The position numbers were made by a program, and so were the translations under genes. 64,000 nucleotides of DNA from Endozoicomonas ascidiicola (GTDB lineage Bacteria; Pseudomonadota; Gammaproteobacteria; Pseudomonadales; Endozoicomonadaceae), in assembly GCF_001646945.1 (NCBI RefSeq), contig NZ_LUTV01000002.1:1-64000 (forward strand), in the 5' to 3' direction. The notes beneath the pieces are model-generated. The model did not search any database and was not told the DNA's origin. It saw only the letters and a list, made by a program, of their open reading frames with translations. Of the stretch, positions 1 to 7,959 are shown in pieces (the first letter of the stretch is position 1; every line of letters begins with the position of its first letter).

Positions 1-189
1 CCACTTATCCTGAATTGGTTCAGAGCTAAAAAGGCGTATTCAAGCGGTATAGTTGAGGGTCTGAACACCAAGATAAAACTCACTACGAGAAAATCTTACG
101 GTTTCAGAACCTACAGATGCGCGGAAATTGCGTTATACCATGCACTTGGCAAGCTACCTGAACCAGAAATTGCCCACAGATTTTACTGA
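1..189 (+). pseudogene. ISL3-family transposase, C-terminal end (cut by window edge)
   Basis: An open frame enters from the left edge and ends at TGA 187-189. Its 62 residues contain NWFRAKKAYSSGIVEGLN, then RKSYGFRTY, and finish with LGKLPEPEIAHRF. These match the conserved end of ISL3-type DDE transposases, including the SSG-VEGLN segment around the last catalytic Glu. Whether the upstream part is intact cannot be seen, so this may be the end of a complete element rather than a true pseudogene. No terminal inverted repeat was recognised in the 300 bp that follow. Confidence 0.8.
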
Positions 190-491
190 CGAGGCAAAAA
201 TATAAATAGTTATTTTTCAATTACCAGCCTTTGATAAGCATCAGATTTTCGAATTAACTCGTTAATCAAATCACTATTTATTACATAAAGGAATAAATAT
301 TCCCAAAACAAAACATTTATTCATTAAGAGTTGTGCTGATAAGACGAAATATGAGATAAGATCACCCTTCAATTTTCACCGTAAATTATGACAAAGGGTA
401 AATGTACTGAAAGCCATCCATTTTCAGTTTCTTTGTTAGATAAAATTATTTTTATTCAATTACGGAAGATACTGGGATAATAGAGGTTTTA
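190..491. other. AT-rich intergenic stretch upstream of gltS
   Basis: About 300 bp of AT-rich sequence between the transposase end and gltS. No coding potential, convincing hairpin or known operator was seen. GAGG at 483-486 is the ribosome binding site of gltS. The right end of the ISL3-type element should lie here but could not be delimited. Confidence 0.5.
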
Positions 492-1718
492 ATGACTCAA
501 CTGATTTCGGTAGGCGCTCTGGAGTCGTTCCTGATCGCTATTTTTGTTTTATTTCTTGGCCATAGCATTAACTCAAGAGTTCAAACGTTAAAGCAATTTA
601 ATATTCCTGAACCTATTGTAGGTGGCCTTCTGGTCGGCATTGTCATTGCTATCCTGCATGTGAATGGCATTAATCTGGAGTTTTATCTGCCACTTCAGGA
701 CGCCTTCATGCTGATGTTTTTCGCAACGGTCGGGCTTGCCGCCAATTACACCCAAATGATCAAAGGCGGGAGAAAGGTATTTATCTTTCTGGTTTTTGCC
801 TCCATCTATATCGTTCTGCAAAATGGCCTTGGCTTGACCCTGGCGACTCTGCTGGGCCTGGACCCTTTAATGGGACTCATTGCAGGCTCTATTACCCTTT
901 CTGGTGGACACGGCACCGGCGCAGCATGGTCTCAGACCTTTCACACGATGTATGGCATGGAAAATGTCCTGGAAATTGCGATTGCCTCAGCAACGTTTGG
1001 GTTGGTAATGGGCGGGATTATTGGCAGCCCTGTTGCCCAGCGACTGGTGGAAAAAAACAACCTCAAGTCCCGGTATGGCAATACGCCGACCATTCATGAA
1101 CAGTTTCCGGAGCTGGTGACTTACAGCGAATATGAGCAAGAGAGCGTGACGTCCAAAAAAGTCATTGAAACCTTGTTTGTGCTGTTGATCTGCGTTGCTG
1201 GTGCCAAGTATCTCGAGATCTGGGTAAACTCCTTTAACATCAACTGGCTAACCATCCCGGATTTTGTTTACGCCCTGTTCATTGGTGTGATTATTACCAA
1301 TACGCTTGAAGTAACCAAACTCAAGACGCTGGATGTAGAAACTGTAGACGTTCTTGGTACCGTCTCTTTGTCTTTGTTTCTGGCCATGGCACTGATGAGC
1401 CTGAAACTCTGGAATATCTTGGATTTAGCCGTGCCACTGCTGATCATTCTGGCAGCACAGACGGTGATGATGGCTATTTTTGCCTATGTCATTACCTTCC
1501 GTATGATGGGAAAAGACTACGATGCCGCAGTCATCTCCAGTGGCCACTGTGGTTTTGGCCTCGGTGCTACGCCCACAGCGGTGATGAATATGGGTACCGT
1601 AGTTAACCGCTTTGGCCCATCGCCTCAAGGCTTTATGGTGGTACCCATTGTCGGCGCGTTCTTTATCGATATTGTGAACCTGATTATTTTGCAAACCACT
1701 CTGGCAATTATTGGGTAA
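492..1718 (+). CDS. gltS: Sodium/glutamate symporter GltS
   Basis: Inner-membrane Na+-coupled glutamate carrier of the ESS family. The 408-residue product has the family's usual length (about 400) and is almost wholly hydrophobic. It opens with an N-terminal membrane segment leading to the conserved IPEPIVGGLLVG motif (about residues 38-49). It has two inverted re-entrant-loop glycine motifs: SGGHGTGAAW at about 136-145 and SSGHCGFGLGATPTA at about 348-362. ATG 492 is preceded by GAGG at good spacing. It converges end-to-end with urtE, with stop codons adjacent and no visible terminator between them. Glutamate uptake fits the nitrogen theme of the next 12 kb, but no NtrC or sigma-54 site was found upstream. 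Confidence 0.95.
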   Translation: MTQLISVGALESFLIAIFVLFLGHSINSRVQTLKQFNIPEPIVGGLLVGIVIAILHVNGINLEFYLPLQDAFMLMFFATVGLAANYTQMIKGGRKVFIFLVFASIYIVLQNGLGLTLATLLGLDPLMGLIAGSITLSGGHGTGAAWSQTFHTMYGMENVLEIAIASATFGLVMGGIIGSPVAQRLVEKNNLKSRYGNTPTIHEQFPELVTYSEYEQESVTSKKVIETLFVLLICVAGAKYLEIWVNSFNINWLTIPDFVYALFIGVIITNTLEVTKLKTLDVETVDVLGTVSLSLFLAMALMSLKLWNILDLAVPLLIILAAQTVMMAIFAYVITFRMMGKDYDAAVISSGHCGFGLGATPTAVMNMGTVVNRFGPSPQGFMVVPIVGAFFIDIVNLIILQTTLAIIG

Positions 1719-2423
1719 TTATACTGTCATCAACCTTCTTACCGCGGCTTCATCCATGGAGTCGCCGGTTCCCGCCAAAGCCACTTCCCCTCTGTCTAGT
1801 ACTACATAAGAATCCGCCAAATCCCGAGCAAATTCAAAGAACTGCTCCACTAGCAAAATCGCCATTTCGCCACGATCTCTCAACATACCAATCACCGATT
1901 GAATATCTTTGATAATCGATGGTTGGATGCCCTCTGTCGGTTCATCCAGAATTAACAGCTCTGGCTTGGTGATCAGCGCTCTGGCAATGGCCAACTGCTG
2001 TTGCTGACCGCCGGACAAATCGCCCCCACGGCGATGGCGCATCTGCAGCAACACGGGGAATAGGTCGAAAATTTCAGCATCAATCCGACGCTGAGAACGG
2101 GCTAAACAGGCAAACCCGGTTTCCAAATTCTCCTGCACCGTCAACAATGGAAATATCTGTCGCCCCTGGGGAACATAGGCAATGCCCTGCCGCGCACGAG
2201 TGTGAGCCGCTGTGGTCGCAATGTCTTTTCCCTGCCAAAGAATTTTCCCACTGGATGGGCTAACTCTACCGGCAACGGCATTCATAAGCGTCGTTTTACC
2301 AACGCCGTTTCGCCCCATCACACTGGTGACCTGACCTTTCCGGGCATTCACCGACACAGATTTCAGCGCCTGACTGGCGCCATAGAACACATCAACGCCC
2401 TGTACTTCCAATGCTCCGTCCAT
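1719..2423 (-). CDS. urtE: Urea ABC transporter ATP-binding protein UrtE
   Basis: Second ATPase subunit of the high-affinity urea importer, a cytoplasmic LivF-like protein. The 234 residues contain Walker A GRNGVGKTT (about 38-46), signature LSGGQQQQLAIAR (about 136-148), Walker B LLILDEPTEGIQP (about 155-167) and the H-loop region replaced by LLVEQ, as usual in LivF/UrtE proteins. ATG 2423 follows a strong GGGAGG ribosome binding site. It is the last gene of urtABCDE, 2 nt downstream of urtD. The assignment as urea rather than branched-chain amino-acid transport rests on UrtA, the extended UrtB and the neighbouring urease operon. Confidence 0.93.
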   Translation of the reverse strand: MDGALEVQGVDVFYGASQALKSVSVNARKGQVTSVMGRNGVGKTTLMNAVAGRVSPSSGKILWQGKDIATTAAHTRARQGIAYVPQGRQIFPLLTVQENLETGFACLARSQRRIDAEIFDLFPVLLQMRHRRGGDLSGGQQQQLAIARALITKPELLILDEPTEGIQPSIIKDIQSVIGMLRDRGEMAILLVEQFFEFARDLADSYVVLDRGEVALAGTGDSMDEAAVRRLMTV

Positions 2424-2425
2424 GT

Positions 2426-3181
2426 TTACCTCCCTAAATACACGTCGATGACTTTCTGATTTTGCTGCACATGATCCAGAGAGCCTGTCGCCAGAACACT
2501 GCCCTCATGCAGCACCATAACCGGACACTCCAAGGCACGAATAAACGCCATATCATGCTCAACCACCACAACGCTGCGCTCTTTTGCTAACGCTTTCAGC
2601 AAGTCTGCCGTTCTGAATGTCTCTTCATCCGTCATGCCCGCAGCGGGCTCATCCACCAGCAACAGTTCCGGCTCCTGAAGCAATAACATGCCGATTTCCA
2701 GCCATTGTTTCTGGCCGTGCGACAGTGATTCGCCAGCCCACTCTCTTCGATCAGCCAGACGAATCAGCTCCATAACTTCATCAATTTTGGCAGCACCTTG
2801 TGAGCTCAATTTGCCAAACATAGAAGCAAAAGGCGAACGCCTTCCAGACAGGGCCAACTCGAGATTTTCCCATACTGACAGGCTTTCAATCACCGACGGC
2901 TTCTGAAACTTCCGCCCAATGCCCATATTGGCCACCTGAGTTTCATCGTAACGGGTAAGATCCACATCCCCGCGAAAAAACACATCGCCGGAATCCGGAC
3001 GCGTCTTTCCGGTCACCACGTCCATCATGGTGCTTTTACCGGCACCATTAGGGCCAATAATGGCGCTCAACTCTTTCTCTCGCACCATAAACGACAACTC
3101 ATTGAGAGCACGAAAACCATCAAAGCTTACGGTCACATTGTTGAGATAAAGCAGAGTGTCGTTGGGTATATGTTTATCCAT
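2426..3181 (-). CDS. urtD: Urea ABC transporter ATP-binding protein UrtD
   Basis: First ATPase of the urea importer, LivG-like, in the cytoplasm. It has Walker A GPNGAGKST (about 41-49), signature region SHGQKQWLEIGM (about 153-164) and Walker B LLLVDEPAAGM. LSHGQ instead of LSGGQ is typical for UrtD. The longest frame begins at a TTG at 3187. I prefer ATG 3181 (251 residues), which overlaps the end of urtC by 8 nt and has GGGAG upstream, so translation is probably coupled to urtC. Confidence 0.93.
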   Translation of the reverse strand: MDKHIPNDTLLYLNNVTVSFDGFRALNELSFMVREKELSAIIGPNGAGKSTMMDVVTGKTRPDSGDVFFRGDVDLTRYDETQVANMGIGRKFQKPSVIESLSVWENLELALSGRRSPFASMFGKLSSQGAAKIDEVMELIRLADRREWAGESLSHGQKQWLEIGMLLLQEPELLLVDEPAAGMTDEETFRTADLLKALAKERSVVVVEHDMAFIRALECPVMVLHEGSVLATGSLDHVQQNQKVIDVYLGR

Positions 3182-4331
3182 GGTCAACTAACTCCCTGTT
3201 ACTCACTGATTGCCTGCGGGCTTTAATGATATCCACCACCTGCTGATACAAACCCACCAAACCTTTGGGCAGCCAGAGGGTGGTCACCACAAACAACGCC
3301 CCAAGGGCAAACAGCCATGCATCGGGCATTACGCCGGTAAACCAGGTTTTGGCATAGTTGACCGCCACGGCACCAATCACCGCACCGTAAAGCGTGCCAC
3401 GGCCACCTACGGCTACCCAGACCACCAGCTCAATGGAATTAACAGGAGAAAACTCGCCGGGATTTATGATGCCCACCTGTGGCACATAAAGTGCACCGGC
3501 AATACCCGCCAGCATGGCTGAAACGGTAAAGGCCACCAATTTGAAATACTCCACCCGGTAACCCATAAAACGAACCCGGCTTTCCGCATCTCTGACCGCA
3601 ACCAGTACTCGTCCATAACGACTGCTCACCAACCAGCGGCACAAAACATATCCCAGCATCAGTGCCAGAGCAGAACTGATTAGCAGCACCACTCGGGTGC
3701 CATCACTTTGCAAGCTGAATCCCAACAGGTCTTTAAAATCCGTCAGCCCGTTATTACCACCAAAGCCAAAATCATTCTGGAAAAACAGCAGCATTAATGC
3801 ATACGTCAACGCCTGAGTAATAATCGAGAGATATACCCCCGTTACCCGAGAACGGAACGCCAACCAACCAAATAGAAAAGCCAGAATCCCGGGCACCAAA
3901 GCCATCATCACCATGGCAAAACCAAAGGAATCAAACCCTTGCCAGTACCAAGGGAGTTCCTGCCAATTCAGGAACACCATGAAATCCGGCAGCTCCGGAT
4001 TCCCGTAGACGCCTCGATCACCAATCTGGCGCATCAGATACATGCCCATGGCATAACCGCCCAGGGCAAAAAAAGCACCGTGACCGAGGCTGAGAATACC
4101 GCAATAGCCCCAAACCAGATCCAATGCCAACGCCAAAAGTCCATAGCAAAGATATTTGCCCAGCAGCGTTACCGTGTAATTACTGACGTGCAGTGCCGAA
4201 CCTTCCGGCATCAAGGTATTCAACAAGACAACCACTGTCGTGACAACAAACACAAACGACATCAGAAGTTTTCCAGCACGATCTTCCAATAGCAGTCGGG
4301 TAAGCCAACCTTTACTCCATTTATTCTCCAT
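3174..4331 (-). CDS. urtC: Urea ABC transporter permease UrtC
   Basis: Inner-membrane permease of the urea importer (LivM-like), 385 residues, close to the usual UrtC length. An N-terminal cytoplasmic stretch is followed by about 8-10 hydrophobic segments. The segment GYCGILSLGHGAFFALGGYAMG (about 92-113) is the LivM/UrtC signature, and the conserved coupling helix region RVLVAVRDAESRVRFMGY lies at about 240-257. It starts 4 nt after the urtB stop and ends overlapping urtD, so it is part of a tight operon. Confidence 0.93.
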   Translation of the reverse strand: MENKWSKGWLTRLLLEDRAGKLLMSFVFVVTTVVVLLNTLMPEGSALHVSNYTVTLLGKYLCYGLLALALDLVWGYCGILSLGHGAFFALGGYAMGMYLMRQIGDRGVYGNPELPDFMVFLNWQELPWYWQGFDSFGFAMVMMALVPGILAFLFGWLAFRSRVTGVYLSIITQALTYALMLLFFQNDFGFGGNNGLTDFKDLLGFSLQSDGTRVVLLISSALALMLGYVLCRWLVSSRYGRVLVAVRDAESRVRFMGYRVEYFKLVAFTVSAMLAGIAGALYVPQVGIINPGEFSPVNSIELVVWVAVGGRGTLYGAVIGAVAVNYAKTWFTGVMPDAWLFALGALFVVTTLWLPKGLVGLYQQVVDIIKARRQSVSNRELVDHG

Positions 4332-4334
4332 TTC

Positions 4335-5957
4335 TTACCCCTCAACTGCCCGACCTTTAAGGGCAAACAACCCTCTCGGTCTTTTCTGAATAAACAGAAT
4401 AATAAAAATCAGTACCAGAATTTTAGCGACTACAGCACCCGCCCAGGGCTCAAGGAATTTATTCACAATCCCCAGCCCCATAGCTGCCACCAAAGTGCCC
4501 CACAAGCTGCCAACGCCACCAAAAACCACCACCATGAACGAATCAATAATGTAGTTCTGACCAAGGTTTGGCCCCACATTGGTTAACTGCGAAAGGGCAA
4601 CACCGGCAACGCCAGCAATACCGGAACCAAGGCCAAATGTCAGCGCATCCATCTTTCCCGTAGGAATGCCCATGGAGCTAGCCATGGCACGGTTCTGGGT
4701 CACGGCTCGAATATTCAAACCAAAGCGGGTGTAACGCATAACAAACAACAAGGCGAAGAAGATTAGAAGGCTAAAACCAACGATATAAAGACGGTTCCAG
4801 GTTAACGACAGTGCTTCATTAATAATCCAGGAGCCACTCATCCAGGAAGGTGTTACCACTTCTTGGTTCAGGGGAGAAAAAATCGTTCTTACAGCCTGTT
4901 GCAAAATCAGGCTAATACCAAACGTCGCAAGCAGTGTTTCCAGCGGTCGGCCATAAAGATGACGTATTACCAACCGTTCAATCAGCACACCAGCAGCACC
5001 GGCCACCAAGAATGCCATGGGAATGGCAATAAATAATGATTGATCAATTAAGTTCGGGAATACAGATTGAATAACAAATGTCGAATATGCCCCCAACATC
5101 ATCATCTCACCATGAGCCATATTAATAACGCCCATGACACCGAAAGTAATCGCTAAACCAATCGCAGAAAGCAATAGAACTGAACCAAGACTTAAACCAA
5201 AAAATACACTTTCTGCCATGCCATAGTATTGCTGTCGTTGGTCGATTTCTGCCAGCGCGACACGGATAGACTGCGCTAGTTCGGTACTACTTGTATCCGC
5301 CAACGAAGCCGCCAGCTCAGACCGAACATAGGGATGGTTGGAATCCGTCAGTGCATGAACAGCCTCAAGTTGAGCAGTCCCCTTCGCGGTCTGAAAAGCA
5401 TGAAGGGATAAAGCAACGTCGAGCGCTGACAGCACATCCTTGTTTTCTTCCGTCGCTCTCATGGCTTGGAAAGCAGTCAGTGTTTTATCATCAAGGGTTT
5501 TCAGACCGGTATAGATAGCCTTCTTTCGCGTATCAGGATTTTTTGACTTCAGATCCCACGACGCCAGCGCTGTCTTCAAAACAGAGCGAAGTTGGTTATT
5601 GATGCGTACTTTTTTTAAGGCTCTTTTCTTTACCGTTCCCAATTCATCAGAAGACAATAAATCATAAATTCGGTATTTCTTTTCCGGTGTTTTCTCTGCA
5701 TATACCAATTGCTTTTGCTTTTTTACAACAAACAGATGGCCATTTAGCCAATGCTCCAAAACTGTCTGGCTCGCGTCACTGCCTTCGTTGGTCAGGGAGA
5801 TTACTACCTGCTCTAACTGTGACCAGGTGCTTTTTTTAAGCAACGGTTCGAGTTTATCCGTGGTTAATGAAAAGCCCGGTCGGGATACTAGTAACAGCAA
5901 TAACAACAGCATGCTGCCAAGTAATCGTTGAATGAGTTGAGAGACACTCTGATTCAT
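4335..5957 (-). CDS. urtB: Urea ABC transporter permease UrtB with periplasmic N-terminal domain
   Basis: Inner-membrane permease of the urea importer (LivH-like). At 540 residues it is much longer than LivH (about 300). Residues 1-30 are a signal peptide or anchor, about 31-245 form a helical repeat-like extracytoplasmic region, and the permease core begins at about 250. This N-terminal extension is characteristic of proteobacterial UrtB. The core shows GVINMAHGEMMMLGAY (about 276-291) and the coupling motif AVTQNRAMASSMGI. Its ATG lies 192 nt downstream of the urtA stop, and a palindromic repeat fills that gap. Confidence 0.93.
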   Translation of the reverse strand: MNQSVSQLIQRLLGSMLLLLLLLVSRPGFSLTTDKLEPLLKKSTWSQLEQVVISLTNEGSDASQTVLEHWLNGHLFVVKKQKQLVYAEKTPEKKYRIYDLLSSDELGTVKKRALKKVRINNQLRSVLKTALASWDLKSKNPDTRKKAIYTGLKTLDDKTLTAFQAMRATEENKDVLSALDVALSLHAFQTAKGTAQLEAVHALTDSNHPYVRSELAASLADTSSTELAQSIRVALAEIDQRQQYYGMAESVFFGLSLGSVLLLSAIGLAITFGVMGVINMAHGEMMMLGAYSTFVIQSVFPNLIDQSLFIAIPMAFLVAGAAGVLIERLVIRHLYGRPLETLLATFGISLILQQAVRTIFSPLNQEVVTPSWMSGSWIINEALSLTWNRLYIVGFSLLIFFALLFVMRYTRFGLNIRAVTQNRAMASSMGIPTGKMDALTFGLGSGIAGVAGVALSQLTNVGPNLGQNYIIDSFMVVVFGGVGSLWGTLVAAMGLGIVNKFLEPWAGAVVAKILVLIFIILFIQKRPRGLFALKGRAVEG

Positions 5958-6012
5958 ATAACATCCTTAGAGTATTTAGTCACACCCCCACGGGGACAAT
6001 GGGAGTGCAACT

Positions 6013-6138
6013 ATACCCGTCGTCTTTCAAGCTGCTACTTTGTTGGCAACGCTCACTCACCCCAATCACCTACTACTCGTAGGCTCATGGGGACTCACTC
6101 GGTTGCCGCCGCGTAGCAACTTAAAATACTTTGGGTAT
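6013..6138. repeat. MITE-like palindromic repeat, copy A (urtA-urtB gap)
   Basis: A 126-bp element bounded by ATACCC and GGGTAT. Its arms are imperfect inverted repeats: ATACCCGTCGTCTTTCAAG with YTGCTAC on the left matches the reverse complement of the right end, ATACCCAAAGTATTTTAAG with TTGCTAC. The centre carries a further hairpin around CCTACTACTCGTAGG. A second copy lies at 45237-45316 in the opposite orientation with a shorter centre. No open frame is convincing, so it is probably a non-autonomous mobile or REP-like element. Confidence 0.8.
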
Positions 6139-6149
6139 TAACTGTTGAA

Positions 6150-7457
6150 TCAGTAGTTCTGGCCGGAGCAGACGCCGGTTTCCAAGTTGTAGTTACCGCA
6201 CTGCACTGGCGCTGACCAGTCGGCAACAATCTTTGAGCTTTCTGGCAGGAAATCCGTCCAGGCATCGCCAATCACGCCGCCTTTGGTTTCCCAAACAATT
6301 TCAAACTGGCCATCGTCTTGTATCTCACCAATCAGTACAGGCTTGGTCAGGTGATGGTTGGTATTCATAACCGCAGTTCCACCCGTCAGGTTAGGAACAG
6401 AAATACCATATATGGCAGAGCGAACGTCATCGATATCAGTGGTTCCCGCTTTTTCAACAGCTTCAGCCCACATGTTAAAACCAATGTATGTGGCTTCCAT
6501 TGGGTCGTTAGACACTCGATCTTCATCCTTGATAAATGTCTGCCACGCGTCGATGAACTCATCATTGGCATCACTTTCGGCACTCATAAAGTAGTTCCAG
6601 GCCGCCAGATGACCAACCAGTGGACCGGTATCAATACCAGACAATTCTTCTTCACCTACGGAGAATGCAATCACCGGAATGTCTTCAGCAGATACGCCCT
6701 GGTTACCCAGCTCTTTATAAAACGGTACATTGGCATCGCCGTTTATTGTGGAGATCACCGCAGTCTTCTTACCGGCATTACCAAATTTTTTGATGTCTGA
6801 AACAATGGTCTGCCAGTCAGAGTGACCAAACGGCGTGTAGTTGATCATGATGTCTGCATCTTTGATGCCTTTGGCTTTCAGATAAGACTCAAGAATCTTG
6901 TTGGTGGTTCTTGGGTAAACATAATCAGTGCCCGCCAGTACAAAACGATCAACACTGCCACCTTCTTCGCTCATCAGGTAATCAACCGCAGGGATCGCCT
7001 GCTGATTGGGTGCTGCACCTGTATAAAAAACGTTTTTGGATGACTCTTCACCTTCATATTGAACCGGATAGAACATCAGGCCGTTCAACTCTTCAACCAC
7101 TGGCAGTACTGACTTCCTGGACACAGAAGTCCAGCCACCAAAAATCACATCCACTTTTTCTTTTACCAAAAGCTCCCGGGCTTTTTCTGCAAACAAAGGC
7201 CAATCTGATGCAGGATCAACAACCACAGCTTCCAGTTTCTTTCCAAGAATACCGCCGTTCTTATTTTGTTCTTCCACCATCATAAGAACAGTGTCTTTTA
7301 ATGTGGTTTCACTGATCGCCATGGTGCCGGACAGTGAGTGAAGTACTCCCACCTTGATGGTATCTGCAGCCTGCGTCATAGCAGAGAGCGACAAAGAAGC
7401 GGTCGCAACGGACGCCCATACTAGACTTCTGGAAATTTTTTTTATTTTCGTTTTCAT
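6150..7457 (-). CDS. urtA: Urea ABC transporter substrate-binding protein UrtA
   Basis: Periplasmic urea-binding protein, 435 residues. A signal peptide ends near SAMTQA-ADTIKVG (cleavage about residue 31). The mature protein starts with KVGVLHSLSGTMAISE, the type I ligand-binding fold signature of UrtA/AmiC-like proteins, followed by DPASDWPLFAEKAREL and the conserved FYPVQYEGEE stretch (about 132-142). Two Cys in the C-terminal tail (CGNYNLETGVC) could form a disulfide. The RBS is AGAGGGA. A sigma-54 promoter lies 50-65 bp upstream of the ATG. It heads the urt operon but is separated from urtB by a palindromic repeat. Confidence 0.95.
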   Translation of the reverse strand: MKTKIKKISRSLVWASVATASLSLSAMTQAADTIKVGVLHSLSGTMAISETTLKDTVLMMVEEQNKNGGILGKKLEAVVVDPASDWPLFAEKARELLVKEKVDVIFGGWTSVSRKSVLPVVEELNGLMFYPVQYEGEESSKNVFYTGAAPNQQAIPAVDYLMSEEGGSVDRFVLAGTDYVYPRTTNKILESYLKAKGIKDADIMINYTPFGHSDWQTIVSDIKKFGNAGKKTAVISTINGDANVPFYKELGNQGVSAEDIPVIAFSVGEEELSGIDTGPLVGHLAAWNYFMSAESDANDEFIDAWQTFIKDEDRVSNDPMEATYIGFNMWAEAVEKAGTTDIDDVRSAIYGISVPNLTGGTAVMNTNHHLTKPVLIGEIQDDGQFEIVWETKGGVIGDAWTDFLPESSKIVADWSAPVQCGNYNLETGVCSGQNY

Positions 7458-7506
7458 GCTTCCCTCTCTTTCTGTTTGTTGTTCTGATTAATTCCTGAAC
7501 AGAAAT

Positions 7507-7522
7507 AGCAAGAGGTATGCCA
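7507..7522 (-). promoter_or_regulatory. Sigma-54 promoter of urtABCDE
   Basis: Read on the minus strand the sequence is TGGCATACCTCTTGCT, with GG and GC exactly 10 nt apart, as in the RpoN consensus TGGCAC-N5-TTGCW. The predicted start near 7497 leaves a leader of about 40 nt before urtA. The same half-elements (TGGCAT, TTGCT) recur before ureD and glnA. Confidence 0.85.
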
Positions 7523-7632
7523 GTACCGACCTAATCCAATAAAAGGGCAAATTCCATCGAAACAAAGCATTTATATAGAGCAATCACGCCCTCGCCTTAT
7601 TTTAGGGCGCTCAACACAGGTAAAAATTGACG

Positions 7633-7674
7633 GCGCACCAAATCAAGGCAAAGCAGTTGCACCATTATTGACAA
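7633..7674. promoter_or_regulatory. Possible NtrC half-sites between urtA and ureD
   Basis: Two degenerate sequences resembling one arm of the NtrC palindrome: GCGCACCAAATCAAGGC (about 7633-7649) and TTGCACCATTATTGACAA (about 7657-7674). Each has a good GCACCA arm and a poor second arm. They lie about 110-165 bp upstream of the urt sigma-54 promoter, a suitable enhancer distance. The call rests on weak matches. Confidence 0.4.
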
Positions 7675-7677
7675 CCC

Positions 7678-7886
7678 AAGGGTCTGTTGACGTTTTGTTG
7701 CGAGACTCAGTGACTCAGAAAAACGTCAAGCGCGCGAAAGGGTTGCGCCGTGCGTAGCATTCTACGCCAAGCAAGCCTGACAAAGCGGGTGGCGTTTTTC
7801 TGTGTCACCCGGAGGGCGGCTCAGGGCACCCTTTATGCCCTCGGGTATGACCCGCTGAGGGCGCAACGAAATGTCAACAGACCCTA
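7678..7886. repeat. MITE-like element with ~24-bp terminal inverted repeats
   Basis: The left end GGGTCTGTTGACGTTTTG (with TTGCG following) at about 7680-7702 is matched by the inverted right end at about 7862-7884 (CGCAACGAAATGTCAACAG with ACCC following), two mismatches in about 23 bp. The ~205-bp interior has no convincing gene; a 69-codon frame beginning inside it is a by-product. No target duplication was recognised. It lies between the putative NtrC half-sites and the urease promoter. Confidence 0.75.
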
Positions 7887-7910
7887 CACACCACGCCGCA
7901 TTGCGGGGCA

Positions 7911-7926
7911 TGGCATTGGTTTTGCT
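7911..7926 (+). promoter_or_regulatory. Sigma-54 promoter of the urease operon
   Basis: TGGCATTGGTTTTGCT has perfect GG-N10-GC spacing. The predicted start at about 7937 leaves a leader of about 23 nt before ureD, which has AAGGCG as RBS. It pairs divergently with the urt promoter across a 500-bp intergenic region. Confidence 0.85.
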
Positions 7927-7959
7927 TTGCTTTCAGTACAAGCACACCAAGGCGAATAA

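Noticed and set aside
6318-6800. 160-codon plus-strand frame opposite urtA
   Set aside because: Antisense by-product inside a clear urtA gene.
7500-7680. Riboswitch or long structured leader before urtA
   Set aside because: The sigma-54 promoter leaves only about 40 nt of leader, too short for a known riboswitch, and no conserved fold was seen.
7750-7959. 69-codon plus-strand frame upstream of ureD
   Set aside because: It begins inside the MITE-like element and runs through the ureD sigma-54 promoter and leader; no RBS and Arg-rich by-product composition.
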